From the NCBI RefSeq assembly GCF_030268045.1, contig NZ_BSDC01000001.1, positions 930,001 through 994,000 on the forward strand: a DNA stretch of 64,000 bases, given 5' to 3'. Position 1 is the stretch's first letter, and each line of letters opens with the position of its first letter. Shown one piece after another: positions 1-8,755 of this stretch. The notes beneath the pieces are model-generated. The model did not search any database. It was not told where the DNA came from and saw only the letters and a list, made by a program, of their open reading frames with translations. The stretch is from Geothrix edaphica. GTDB taxonomy: Bacteria; Acidobacteriota; Holophagae; Holophagales; Holophagaceae. A program made the translations under genes and the position numbers.

Positions 1-218
1 GGATGGCGTACATCGATCACCGTGAGGGTGGCACCCTCGGGCAGGGCCCGCTGGAGATCGGCCACCTGGCTCTGGCTGCGGCCATAGTCGCAGACCACGC
101 CGAAGTGGTTCATCCCCTGGTAGATGATGCCCGCTGCCTTCACCACGGGGCCGAAATCCTCGGCGACGAGGGACGTGGAAAGAGCTGCCAAGGCGAGCAG
201 GGTGGTGGGGCGGAACAT
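1..218 (-). CDS. Partial secreted protein, N-terminal part only
   Basis: The start codon lies at 216-218 on the minus strand, preceded by a good ribosome binding site (GGAGGT at 222-227). The gene runs off the left edge after 72 codons. The first ~19 residues form a signal peptide (MFRPTTLLALAALSTSLVA, cleavage near AEDFG), so the product is probably periplasmic. The rest contains one Cys and no motif I recognise. No function is assigned. Confidence 0.7.
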   Translation of the reverse strand, partial: MFRPTTLLALAALSTSLVAEDFGPVVKAAGIIYQGMNHFGVVCDYGRSQSQVADLQRALPEGATLTVIDVRH

Positions 219-485
219 GGGACACCTCCATGAATGGGACCCGACCGGGTCCGGGTGGTGCCGAGCCGGAGGCTGCGGCAAGGGAAACCTCGGCCAGGGC
301 CCCTCACCGGGCCATGACCGCTGACTGACGGTACAAGTTGTGTTTTCAAGCCACTTGCGAGACCCGTTTTTGCCCGCCTCCGGGGCCGGCCTCCCGGCGC
401 AAGGGGGCCGTTAGGTCCCCGTGAGATCAGGGTGTTGAAGCGGATCTGTCCGGTCCCATACTTGCCACGCCTCCCGCGGTGCCGA
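219..485. other. Divergent intergenic region, 267 bp
   Basis: Upstream region shared by the leftward secreted-protein gene and the rightward regulator gene, so it should hold both promoters. The only structure noticed is a loose inverted repeat, CAAGT at 334-338 and ACTTG at 353-357, which could be an operator. No convincing -35/-10 pair is visible. Confidence 0.4.
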
Positions 486-1361
486 ATGACCCGATTGGCC
501 TTTGGCGACTTCGAACTGGACCCCTCCACCGGAGAACTCTGGAAGGGGGAGGACTGCGTGCGCATCCAGGAGCAGCCCCTCAAGCTGCTGGTCTGCCTGC
601 TGGAGCGGCCCGGTCAGCTGGTGGGGCGCGAGGACCTCCAGAAGCGGGTCTGGGCCGGAGACATCCACGTGGGCTTCGAGGATGGGCTCAATGCGGCGGC
701 CTGGCGCCTCAGGCAGGTGCTGGGCGATTCCGCCGACCGGCCGCGGTTCATCGAGACCGTGCCGCGCAAGGGCTATCGCTTCGTGGGGAAGGTGATCCCT
801 CTGCCGGGGAAGACGCCACCGCCCTCCGGTTCCTTCCCGATGCCCGTCTACCAGCCACCTTCGAATTCGAGCGTGTACCAGGCGGCCCGGGCCACCTGGC
901 GCTGGAATGCCGGGAGATTCTGGCTGGCGGGTGCCCTGGTGCTGGGCCTCCTGGGGGCGGGCGTTGCGGCGTGGTCGGCGCTGAGGCCGAAGCCGGTGCC
1001 CCTCGTGGCCGCGCCCCTGCTGAACGTGACCGGGGACCCGGCCCTGGACTACTTCGCCTCCGCCCTCTCCCGCCAGGTGATCCAGGATCTGGCTGCCGCT
1101 CCGGGCGTGGAAATCAGGACGGCCGAACCCCGTCCCGCCGGGGCCGGTCCTCCTCCAGGCGCTCTGACCCTCACCTGGACCATGGCCCGGGAGGCCCAGG
1201 GCTACCGCGTCACTGCGAGCCTGATGGATGCCCAGGGGCGTGGCCGTGGCGACCGGGTTTTCCTGGTTTCCTCAGAGCACCTGCACCAGGTCCACCGCGA
1301 CATCTCCGCCTACCTGGCCGACCAGGCCGCTCAGGAGCCCAGGCCCGGGGCCTCGCGCTGA
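486..1361 (+). CDS. Membrane-anchored winged-helix transcriptional regulator (CadC/ToxR-like)
   Basis: The N-terminal ~100 residues are an OmpR/PhoB-type DNA-binding winged helix: they start FGDFELDPSTGEL, contain RPGQLVGREDL and end with the characteristic RFIETVPRKGYRFVG. A proline-rich linker and one transmembrane segment (FWLAGALVLGLLGAGVAAW, about residues 142-160) follow. The C-terminal domain begins LLNVTGDPALDYFASALS, like the TolB/FlgO-like domain found behind such regulators, and should be periplasmic. This is the CadC/ToxR layout, in which a membrane protein binds DNA directly without a kinase. The ATG at 486 is preferred over one at 432 because the domain begins at once after it. 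The target is unknown; the palindrome just downstream could be a site of action. Confidence 0.85.
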   Translation: MTRLAFGDFELDPSTGELWKGEDCVRIQEQPLKLLVCLLERPGQLVGREDLQKRVWAGDIHVGFEDGLNAAAWRLRQVLGDSADRPRFIETVPRKGYRFVGKVIPLPGKTPPPSGSFPMPVYQPPSNSSVYQAARATWRWNAGRFWLAGALVLGLLGAGVAAWSALRPKPVPLVAAPLLNVTGDPALDYFASALSRQVIQDLAAAPGVEIRTAEPRPAGAGPPPGALTLTWTMAREAQGYRVTASLMDAQGRGRGDRVFLVSSEHLHQVHRDISAYLADQAAQEPRPGASR

Positions 1362-1660
1362 CGCCAGAGCGGGCCCCCCTGTCCCTGCGATCGTTTTGAA
1401 TGCGGGTCTCCATCGTTTTGAACGATCTGAAGGTTGGGCCAGGTCCGGCTGTACCCCCTCTCTCAGCGCTGTTGGCGCGTCCAAGGCCTGATTCATGTGG
1501 GGTTGGAGCCGCGGGAGGAGGCCCCGGTCCCCCAGGCACGATCCTTGATCTGGGAGGTGCAACCAAGGGCAACACAGGCTGTTCTGGTTCGCGCCCTTTC
1601 GTGAATGGCTGGATGGGTCTCGGCGGGTTGCGCCTGCCCTTGGGCTGGAGGAGGTCGGAC
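1362..1660. promoter_or_regulatory. Intergenic region with repeated palindromic motif
   Basis: The direct repeat ATCGTTTTGAA occurs at 1390-1400 and 1412-1422, so the copies are 22 bp apart, about two helical turns. The second copy continues into a perfect inverted repeat, ATCGTT-TTG-AACGAT (1412-1426). This is operator-like geometry just behind the regulator gene. The remainder of the region is GC-rich and shows nothing else recognisable. Confidence 0.4.
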
Positions 1661-1813
1661 ATGCTCATTCTCTTGATCGTCATCCTGCTCTTGCTGTCAC
1701 TCGGCACCCTTCCCACCTGGCCCCACAGCAAAAACTGGGGCTATTACCCGAGCAGTGGCCTGGGTCTTGTGGTGGTGGTTCTCGTCATCCTGCTGCTCAT
1801 GGGCCGGATCTAG
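1661..1813 (+). CDS. DUF3309-type small membrane protein, 50 aa
   Basis: Fifty residues made of two hydrophobic segments (MLILLIVILLLLSLGTLPTW and GLGLVVVVLVILLLMG) around a polar centre with HSKNWGYYPS. This matches DUF3309, small inner-membrane proteins with TLPxW...WGYxPSGG-like sequences. A ribosome binding site (GGAGGA, around 1648) precedes the ATG. The function is unknown; related genes are often found among stress-associated small genes. Confidence 0.8.
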   Translation: MLILLIVILLLLSLGTLPTWPHSKNWGYYPSSGLGLVVVVLVILLLMGRI

Positions 1814-1885
1814 ACCCAGGGGCCGGGGCTTGAGTCGGGTCCTTCCAGAGCCATTGCCACAAAAGGGAAACCGAGGGGAACTGCC

Positions 1886-2059
1886 ATGTCATTCGGGCTG
1901 TATGCGGCGGGATTCGCCATCATCGTCATCGGGCTCATCTATGGTGCCCATCTGGTGCATGTGCCCGCGGAATGGATTGCCGTGGGTGCCATTATAATGA
2001 TTGGGGTTGGGATACTTACTGGCGTCAAGGCGACCCGCCAGAAGGATCCGCCAGCCTGA
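1886..2059 (+). CDS. Small two-helix membrane protein, 57 aa
   Basis: An ATG at 1886 sits behind a GAGGGGAA ribosome binding site. The 57-residue product has two hydrophobic stretches (LYAAGFAIIVIGLIYGAHLV and WIAVGAIIMIGVGILTGV) joined by HVPAE, then a short basic tail KATRQKDPPA. It lies 72 bp after the DUF3309 gene in the same direction and may be cotranscribed with it. No family is recognised; probably an inner-membrane hairpin. Confidence 0.6.
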   Translation: MSFGLYAAGFAIIVIGLIYGAHLVHVPAEWIAVGAIIMIGVGILTGVKATRQKDPPA

Positions 2060-2085
2060 AGTTGCGGAACGGCACCCAGCTCGAC

Positions 2086-2445
2086 TCAACCCAGGGGAAT
2101 GGGCAATCCGTGTTGTCGGAGGAAGCTGAGCTTGTCCCAGTAGCCGCGCTGGAAGGCGATCTGCCCTCCCACGACGCGGAAGAAGCCGCAGCCGCGCAGA
2201 CCCAGGGGATCGCGCCACTCGAGGATGGCCCACTCGCCGTCCTCGAAGAGGTTCTCCACGAGACACACCATCTCTGCGGCGGCGAACTCCCGCGCGAACA
2301 TGGCACGGATCGCCTCCCGGCCAGCCACAGGTGCCGCCGCCACCTGGTGGTTCACGGCGTCCGCGTGGTACATCGCGGCCAGCGCCTCGGCGTCGCCACG
2401 GTTGAAGGCCTCGACCCAGGCAGCCACGAGGGCCTTCGGCGTCAT
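2086..2445 (-). CDS. SnoaL/NTF2-like fold protein
   Basis: This 119-residue protein has the usual pattern of SnoaL-like/nuclear transport factor 2-like cone-fold domains: VAAWVEAFNRGDAEALAAMYHADAV at the start, a middle GREAIRAMFAREF, then AILEWRDP and a closing FFRVVGGQIAFQRGYWD. Members bind or turn over small hydrophobic substrates, and the substrate cannot be read from sequence. It has no signal peptide, so it is cytoplasmic. It ends 26 bp from the convergent small membrane-protein gene. Confidence 0.8.
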   Translation of the reverse strand: MTPKALVAAWVEAFNRGDAEALAAMYHADAVNHQVAAAPVAGREAIRAMFAREFAAAEMVCLVENLFEDGEWAILEWRDPLGLRGCGFFRVVGGQIAFQRGYWDKLSFLRQHGLPIPLG

Positions 2446-2649
2446 CGCACCGTCTCCGGCTGGCCCAGCCGCCGGGGCGTGTGGTTCGGGTTATCCATGT
2501 CGGACACGATGGGCCACCGGCCCCCAGGCGCTGGCCAGTGCCGGGATCGGGGCCAGAGCGAAGGGCGGGTTCAGGCGGCGCATGGAGGTCTCCGGCGGGC
2601 TGGGGTGGCGCTCAGGGTCAGAAGATACGGTAGCCGAATCCCCGGTGGT

Positions 2650-3195
2650 TCAGATCTCGGCGGGATGGACGGCGGGCCGCCCCGGGCGGAGGCGGCGCGC
2701 CAGGACGGAGAGGAGCAGCATGGTCGCGAGGACGATCCAGACGGTGGCTTCGGGATGCTTCAGCCAGGCATTGAGGCGCAGGGTCGCGAGGGCCACCACG
2801 GCGTAGTAGAGCAGGTCGCCCGCGATGGCGATGGCCCAGCCCGCCAGGAAGCCGTGGCCTGCTGCCAAGGCGGCGCTCCGCCCCGTCATGGGGTCCACCC
2901 CGAAGGCGACCATGACGAGGGCGATGGGCCCCAGGCCCGGGCCGCCGACCTGAGTCGCGCTGCGGGCCATGGCCGCCTGCAACGCCGTGCCGAACCGGGC
3001 GAGGAAGGGGCTGCGTCGGGCCAGGAACATCAGGCCCCGGAGCACCGGCTCGAAGGCCAGCGCCAGGATCAAGTCCGACAGGAAGTACAGGCCCGCCGTC
3101 GGCGCCCAGCCCAGTCCCTGCGACTGGGCCAGCAGCACCCCCGCCGGGATCCCGCCCCCGAGGGGGAGCAGGAAGAGGAGGAGGACCGCAATCAT
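2650..3195 (-). CDS. Multipass inner-membrane protein of unknown function
   Basis: The protein has 181 residues with about four to five hydrophobic segments: the N-terminal LLLFLLPLGGGIPAGVLL, YFLSDLILALAFEPVL, LGPIALVMVAFGV, FLAGWAIAIAGDLLYYAVVALAT, and a C-terminal WIVLATMLLLSVLARRL. The charged loops are short. The layout resembles small-solute exporters or membrane-scaffold proteins, but I cannot place it in a family. The ATG at 3195 is the only good start. Confidence 0.65.
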   Translation of the reverse strand: MIAVLLLFLLPLGGGIPAGVLLAQSQGLGWAPTAGLYFLSDLILALAFEPVLRGLMFLARRSPFLARFGTALQAAMARSATQVGGPGLGPIALVMVAFGVDPMTGRSAALAAGHGFLAGWAIAIAGDLLYYAVVALATLRLNAWLKHPEATVWIVLATMLLLSVLARRLRPGRPAVHPAEI

Positions 3196-3254
3196 GAACC
3201 CATGCTACCCGGGCCGGGGCCTGAACCCGGGGGCCGCGCGGGGAGGATCAGGAC

Positions 3255-3479
3255 TCAGCCCTTGATGCGCCTGGGATCTGCGGACTTCGGATAGGTCCGC
3301 TCCTCCTGGATCTGGCCATTCTCCTTGTGGATCTTCACGGAGCCTTCATGGCCGTGCATGTAGGCCCGCATCTGCCCGATGGCCTCCGCCTTGGTCGCTG
3401 CGTGGACGACGGGTCGGCTGCCCCCCTCAGGCTTGAGGTTCCAGGCGTTTCCTTCCTTGGCGAGGTGATAATTTTTCAT
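3255..3479 (-). CDS. DUF2188 domain protein
   Basis: Seventy-four residues in the DUF2188 pattern: a start like KNYHLAKEGNAWNLKPEGG, then a stretch in which a residue-sharing helix (AATKAEAIGQMRAYM) is followed by VKIHKENGQIQEERTYP. A strong ribosome binding site (GGGAGG) stands before the ATG. DUF2188 proteins are small, soluble and of unknown role, often found in stress or plasmid-borne contexts. Confidence 0.8.
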   Translation of the reverse strand: MKNYHLAKEGNAWNLKPEGGSRPVVHAATKAEAIGQMRAYMHGHEGSVKIHKENGQIQEERTYPKSADPRRIKG

Positions 3480-3604
3480 ATCGGCCTCCCTGCATGTGGC
3501 GATCGCCGTTGCAGAACATAGGCTTTTTGCGCCGCTCCACCCATAAAACTGCTTGCCCCTGGTCCCGGGGGAAGCCTGGCGGTGGCTGGCGAATCAAACC
3601 AAGG

Positions 3605-3841
3605 TCACCAGGTTGTGCGCCAGGGTGCGACGGCTTCCTTCCAGATCAGCAATCGTGCCCGGAAGGCGGCGCGAGCCCAAAGCACAAAAAACCAGATGGC
3701 GAAGGTCGCAGGCAACATCAACACCCAACGGCCGTGGGCGAAGGCGGTCACCAACCCTAATACTCCGGCACAGGCCCAGATCAGCGAGAGAATCGCCGCG
3801 ACCAGGCGGCTGGCACGACCGAGCTTGCGACCCGTTGGCAT
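3605..3841 (-). CDS. Small membrane protein, 78 aa, hypothetical
   Basis: The frame is open further upstream to 4015, but that part overlaps the next gene and is not protein-like, so the ATG at 3841 is chosen. The product has a basic N-terminus (MPTGRKLGRASR), two hydrophobic helices (LVAAILSLIWACAGVLGLVTAF and WVLMLPATFAIWFFVLWARAAF) and a basic tail. No family is recognised. The surrounding DNA (about 3.5-4.1 kb) is visibly less GC-rich than its neighbours. Confidence 0.5.
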   Translation of the reverse strand: MPTGRKLGRASRLVAAILSLIWACAGVLGLVTAFAHGRWVLMLPATFAIWFFVLWARAAFRARLLIWKEAVAPWRTTW

Positions 3842-3966
3842 GTGAGTGAGGCCTGAGGAATGGAGTCCACCGGCCAGCCTGCACTGAGGTGCTGGGCAGA
3901 GCCGGGGATGCGGAGCGGTGAGAGAGAACGGAAGGCAGCTACGCAGGGTTCGGGTGGATCGGAAGG

Positions 3967-4308
3967 TCAGACCGCCGGAATGGGGCTTGGTTTTGCCGCT
4001 CCGCATTTCCAGCACTCGGTGAATTGGGGTTCAAGGGTTTCGCCACACGCTGGGCATCGCCAAGAAGGGCCGGATGACTGGGGGAGGGATTCGCCCCTGG
4101 AGAAGCGCCTGACGAGATCCAGGGCTTGCGGGACTTGATCCGGATTGGACACCCATACTTCCGGAGCAGCCCCGGGAATCATGGATGCCGCTTCCACGGT
4201 TGTGAACAGGGCCTCCCCCCGAACTTCTGCATCAATGCCGTGGGAGCGGAGCAGCCCTGTCACGAGATGCGCCTCTGCGTGATGCTGCGCGACAAAGACC
4301 TTCTGCAT
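3967..4308 (-). CDS. DUF2007-type signal-transducing/zinc-ribbon protein
   Basis: The N-terminal half (residues 1-70) matches the DUF2007 pattern: QKVFVAQHHAEAHLVTGLL, HGIDAEVRGEALF, then a loop and VWVSNPDQVPQALDLV. These domains are ferredoxin-like and resemble the PII fold. The C-terminal end carries a Cys4 zinc ribbon, CPACG...CWKCG (about residues 85-102). A strong AGGAGA ribosome binding site precedes the ATG. Role unknown; probably protein or metal binding in the cytoplasm. Confidence 0.8.
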   Translation of the reverse strand: MQKVFVAQHHAEAHLVTGLLRSHGIDAEVRGEALFTTVEAASMIPGAAPEVWVSNPDQVPQALDLVRRFSRGESLPQSSGPSWRCPACGETLEPQFTECWKCGAAKPSPIPAV

Positions 4309-4365
4309 GGCGTTCTCCTGGGCGGACTGGCCGGGAATGACGCGAACGTGGAAGGGGCCGGAGTC

Positions 4366-5658
4366 TCAGCCCCAGACCCGCGTTCCGCCCACCCAGGTGC
4401 CGAGCACCTTGCCGGGCAGGCTCCAGCCCTTGAACGGCGTGTTGTAGGACTTGGACTGGATGAAGGCGCGATCCACCTGGATCTGGGCGTTCGGATCGAA
4501 GAGGACGAAGTCGGCGGGGACGCCGGGCTTCAGGGTGCCGAGGCCCTGGCGGTCGAGGTGGAAGACCTTCGCGGGCTCCCAGGTCAGCAGGCTGATGGCC
4601 TTGGCCAGGCTGATGACCTGGCGGTTCACGAGAAGCTCGAGAGTGAGGGGCAGGGCGGTCTCCAGGCCGATGACGCCGAAGGCGGCAATGGGCAGCTCCA
4701 CTTCCTTGTCGTCCCAGCCGTGGGGGGCATGGTCCGTGGCGATGGCATCCACGGTGCCGTCGGCGATGGCCTCCAACACGGCCTGGATGTCAGCCTCGGT
4801 ACGCAGGGGCGGGTTCATCTTGTAGTCGCTGTCGAACTTCATCAGTTCCTTGTCCGACAGGGCGAAGTGGTGGGGGGTCACCTCGCAGGTGACGGCGAGG
4901 CCACGGGCCTTGGCCTCGCGCACCATCCGCAGGGAACCCTTGGTGCTGAGGTGGGCGAGGTGCAGGTGGCCGCCCGTGTGCTCGGCCAGCACGATGTCGC
5001 GGGCCACCATGGCCTCTTCGGCCGCGGCGGGGATGCCCAGGCAGCCGAGAGAGGCGCTCACGGCGCCCTCGTGCATGTAGCCTTTGCCGGCCAGATCCCT
5101 GTCCTCCTCGTGGGCCACCACGGGAACATCGAGCCAGCGCGTGTATTCCAGGGCCCGGCGCATGAGCGAGGCGTTCGAGATGGGTAGGCCGTCATCGGAG
5201 AAGGCCACGCAGCCTGCGGCCTTCAGCGTGCCCATGTCTGCCAGCTCCTCGCCCTTCATCTCGCGGCTCACGGTGCCGATGGGGAAGTAGCGGCAGAGGC
5301 CGGCCTTGGCGGCCCGGGTGAGCATCATCTCGGTGATGGCCACGCTGTCGTTCACGGGCTTGGTGTTGGCCATGGCGCACACGGAGGTGAAGCCCCCGGC
5401 CACGGCGGCCCGGCTGCCGCTCTCGATGCTCTCCTTGCGGGTCTGCCCCGGCTCGCGGAAGTGCACGTGCAGGTCCACGAGGCCCGGTGCCAGCACCGCG
5501 CCCCCGCCATCCAGGACCTCGGCCCCCGCCGCCAGCGGATCGCGCTCCAGGTCCGCCCCGATGGCCGCCACGACCCCCTCCACCACCAGCAGCGCTCCCG
5601 GCCCGTCCAGGTTCTGCGCTGGATCCACAAGGCGGACGTTCTTCACGAGGAGGGACAT
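4366..5658 (-). CDS. pyrC: Dihydroorotase (class I)
   Basis: Catalyses ring closure of carbamoyl aspartate to dihydroorotate in pyrimidine synthesis. The 430 residues fit class I dihydroorotases (about 420-430). Visible landmarks are the metal-binding DLHVHFREPG (His64, His66), GGFTSVCAMANT with KPVND, the HLHLAHLSTKGSL segment, CEVTPHHFALSD, and the late ATDHAPH. It could instead be an inactive PyrC-like partner of aspartate transcarbamylase, but the metal-ligand His residues appear intact. It stands alone here, without pyrB, and is followed upstream by guaB on the same strand, so two nucleotide-synthesis genes are neighbours. Confidence 0.93.
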   Translation of the reverse strand: MSLLVKNVRLVDPAQNLDGPGALLVVEGVVAAIGADLERDPLAAGAEVLDGGGAVLAPGLVDLHVHFREPGQTRKESIESGSRAAVAGGFTSVCAMANTKPVNDSVAITEMMLTRAAKAGLCRYFPIGTVSREMKGEELADMGTLKAAGCVAFSDDGLPISNASLMRRALEYTRWLDVPVVAHEEDRDLAGKGYMHEGAVSASLGCLGIPAAAEEAMVARDIVLAEHTGGHLHLAHLSTKGSLRMVREAKARGLAVTCEVTPHHFALSDKELMKFDSDYKMNPPLRTEADIQAVLEAIADGTVDAIATDHAPHGWDDKEVELPIAAFGVIGLETALPLTLELLVNRQVISLAKAISLLTWEPAKVFHLDRQGLGTLKPGVPADFVLFDPNAQIQVDRAFIQSKSYNTPFKGWSLPGKVLGTWVGGTRVWG

Positions 5659-5692
5659 GGGGGCTCCGGAGATGGGGACAGTTTAGCTTGGG

Positions 5693-5755
5693 GCTGTCAG
5701 CTATCAGCTGTCAGCTGTCAGCGACTGAAAGCTGATAGCCGAGAGCTGATAGCCA
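5693..5755. repeat. Short clustered direct/inverted repeat between guaB and pyrC
   Basis: About 60 bp are built from an 8-9 bp unit, GCTGTCAGC / GCTATCAGC. It occurs several times as direct copies (CTATCAGCTGTCAGCTGTCAGC, in two overlapping parts) and then, after GACTGAAA, as inverted copies (GCTGATAGCC, GAGAGCTGATAGCC). The whole element can fold into a long hairpin. Such AGCTGATAGC-type elements recur as scattered intergenic repeats in some bacterial genomes. It might end guaB transcription. Confidence 0.7.
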
Positions 5756-5761
5756 AAGGCC

Positions 5762-7222
<1,461 letters not shown>

Positions 7223-7370
7223 GGGGGGCCTTTTTCCGGACCCGCTGCCTGCGGGACCTTGCATCCCATGGTCTCACGGCTGGGGGCCGGGTTCCAGCGC
7301 CGGTGCTCAGCGGGAGGGCTGGAGGACGGGATGGAACGTCAGGGTGAGGAGCAGGGGGTGCATGCAGGAT

Positions 7371-8303
7371 CTACTCTGCCGGTTGCAGCGGGCGATCGCA
7401 ACGAAGACCGTGGTCGGGGGTTCCCTGCCAGGGCGACCAGTCCACACAGCTGCCCTGGCGGTCTGGGCAGCGGGGCTGGAAGGGGCATCCGGCGGGGCGG
7501 TCCTGGGGCGCGGGCAGGAAGCCCGCTTCGACCGACGGCTGCCGCCGGGCGGCCGTCAGGAGGCGGGCCGTGTAGGGGTGCCTGGGAGCCGAGAGCAGGT
7601 GGACGGCGGGCCCGGCTTCCACGGCCTCGCCGCCGTAGATGACCAGGAGGCGCTCGCAGGCCAGGGAGGCCAGGGCCAGATCGTGGGTGATCCAGAGGAA
7701 GGCCAGGCCCCGCTCCCGCTGGAGCTCGAGCACCAGGTCCAGGAAGGTCTTCTGGGCCAGGGGATCCAGGGCCGTGGTGGGCTCGTCCAGCACCAGCAGT
7801 CCGGGATCGCAGGAAAGGGCCATGGCGAGGCAGAGCCGCTGCCGCTGCCCTCCGCTGAGCTGATGGGGGAAGCGCCGGAGGAAACCCGCGTCGGTGGGCA
7901 ATCCCAGGCGTTCCAGCAGGGGCGCCATCCGTCCCAGGGTCGCCCGGGGAGTTTCGCCCCGGTGGACGCCCGGCAGCAGGGCCACATGCTGGGCCAGGGT
8001 CAGCAAGGGGTTCAGGGCCTGCCGGGGGTCCTGGGGCACCCAGGCCATCCGGGCGCCCCGGATGCGGTCGAACTCCCTCCCGGGGTGGTCCAGGGGGGTG
8101 TCGAAGGCGGATACCGTTCCCCCCGCCTGGCGCACCCCAGGGGGCAAGACGCCGAACAAGGTCTGCACCAGCAGGCTCTTGCCCGACCCGCTCTCGCCCA
8201 CCAGTCCCAGCCGCTCCCCGGGAGCCACCCGGAGGCTCAGGGGCCCCAGCAGGCGGACTCCGTCCACCCGTTCCAGGAGCAGCGCATCAATGGCCAGGGA
8301 CAT
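7371..8303 (-). CDS. Oligopeptide/dipeptide-type ABC transporter ATP-binding protein (DppD-like)
   Basis: The 310-residue ATPase has Walker A GESGSGKS (36-43), a Q-loop (AWVPQDPRQALNPLLT), the signature LSGGQRQR, Walker B LLVLDEPTTALD and the H-loop WITHDLALA. The C-terminal extension with CPFQPRCPDRQGSC is the mark of the OppD/DppD/NikD subfamily, which energises import of peptides or nickel. No permease or binding-protein gene is adjacent, so the partner proteins must lie elsewhere. The substrate is not inferable. Confidence 0.88.
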   Translation of the reverse strand: MSLAIDALLLERVDGVRLLGPLSLRVAPGERLGLVGESGSGKSLLVQTLFGVLPPGVRQAGGTVSAFDTPLDHPGREFDRIRGARMAWVPQDPRQALNPLLTLAQHVALLPGVHRGETPRATLGRMAPLLERLGLPTDAGFLRRFPHQLSGGQRQRLCLAMALSCDPGLLVLDEPTTALDPLAQKTFLDLVLELQRERGLAFLWITHDLALASLACERLLVIYGGEAVEAGPAVHLLSAPRHPYTARLLTAARRQPSVEAGFLPAPQDRPAGCPFQPRCPDRQGSCVDWSPWQGTPDHGLRCDRPLQPAE

Positions 8304-8365
8304 GGGCCGAGAATGACACGGAAGTAATGGAAATCAAAGGGTTCCATAGAGCCCGGGATTGCCCC

Positions 8366-8393
8366 TTGACGCCCTGTGGGGTGGTCCTACCCT
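8366..8393 (+). promoter_or_regulatory. Possible sigma-70-type promoter for the DUF465 gene
   Basis: TTGACG at 8366-8371 and TACCCT at 8388-8393 are separated by 16 bp, about 60 bp upstream of the ATG at 8453. The -35 box matches well and the -10 box poorly, so this is tentative. Confidence 0.35.
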
Positions 8394-8452
8394 TGGGTCC
8401 ACCTGATCACCCTGCGGGCTCCGTAGCGGGTCCGCCCAGGCAAGGAGGATGC

Positions 8453-8686
8453 ATGGATTTCCTGCGCCCAGATCTCCAGGAGCGCCTGATGAAGGAGCAC
8501 TTCGAATTCCGCAAGCTCATGGAAGAGCACCGGGCCGCCGACACGCGCCTGTGCGATCTCCAGAGGAAGCCCACGCTCTCGGCCAAGGAATCCCTGGAGG
8601 AGGTGGAACTGAAGAAGACCAAACTCCGCGCCAAGGAACGCATCTACCACATCGTGCAGGAGGCCTCCAGGCACGCCGAACAGTAG
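8453..8686 (+). CDS. DUF465 (YdcH-like) small coiled-coil protein
   Basis: Seventy-seven residues start at the ATG that follows AAGGAGGA. The frame is open further upstream but that part is not protein-like. The product is a charged helical hairpin: EHFEFRKLMEEHRAADTRLCDLQ, a short turn (RKPTLSAKE), then ELKKTKLRAKERIYHIVQE. This matches DUF465, whose members are about 70-75 residues and of unknown role. A strong terminator follows, so it is a single-gene transcription unit. Confidence 0.85.
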   Translation: MDFLRPDLQERLMKEHFEFRKLMEEHRAADTRLCDLQRKPTLSAKESLEEVELKKTKLRAKERIYHIVQEASRHAEQ

Positions 8687-8707
8687 GCCACCCCGCACTC
8701 GCAGGAG

Positions 8708-8740
8708 AAGCCCCGGGAATCGGCCCGGGGCTTCGTTTTT
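8708..8740 (+). terminator. Rho-independent terminator after the DUF465 gene
   Basis: AAGCCCCGGG and CCCGGGGCTT pair around AATCGG, followed by CGTTTTT. The stem is GC-rich and perfect with a T run, and it lies 22 bp after the stop codon. Confidence 0.85.
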
Positions 8741-8755
8741 GGCCCCGGCCCTGGA

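Noticed and set aside
2086-3294. Long plus-strand frame through 1972-3294
   Set aside because: It lies antisense to two more convincing minus-strand genes and is Arg/Gln/Gly-rich without a motif.
3842-4015. N-terminal extension of the 78-aa membrane protein to 4015
   Set aside because: It would overlap the DUF2007 gene's end and its sequence (Arg/Ser/Pro-rich) is not like a membrane-protein start.
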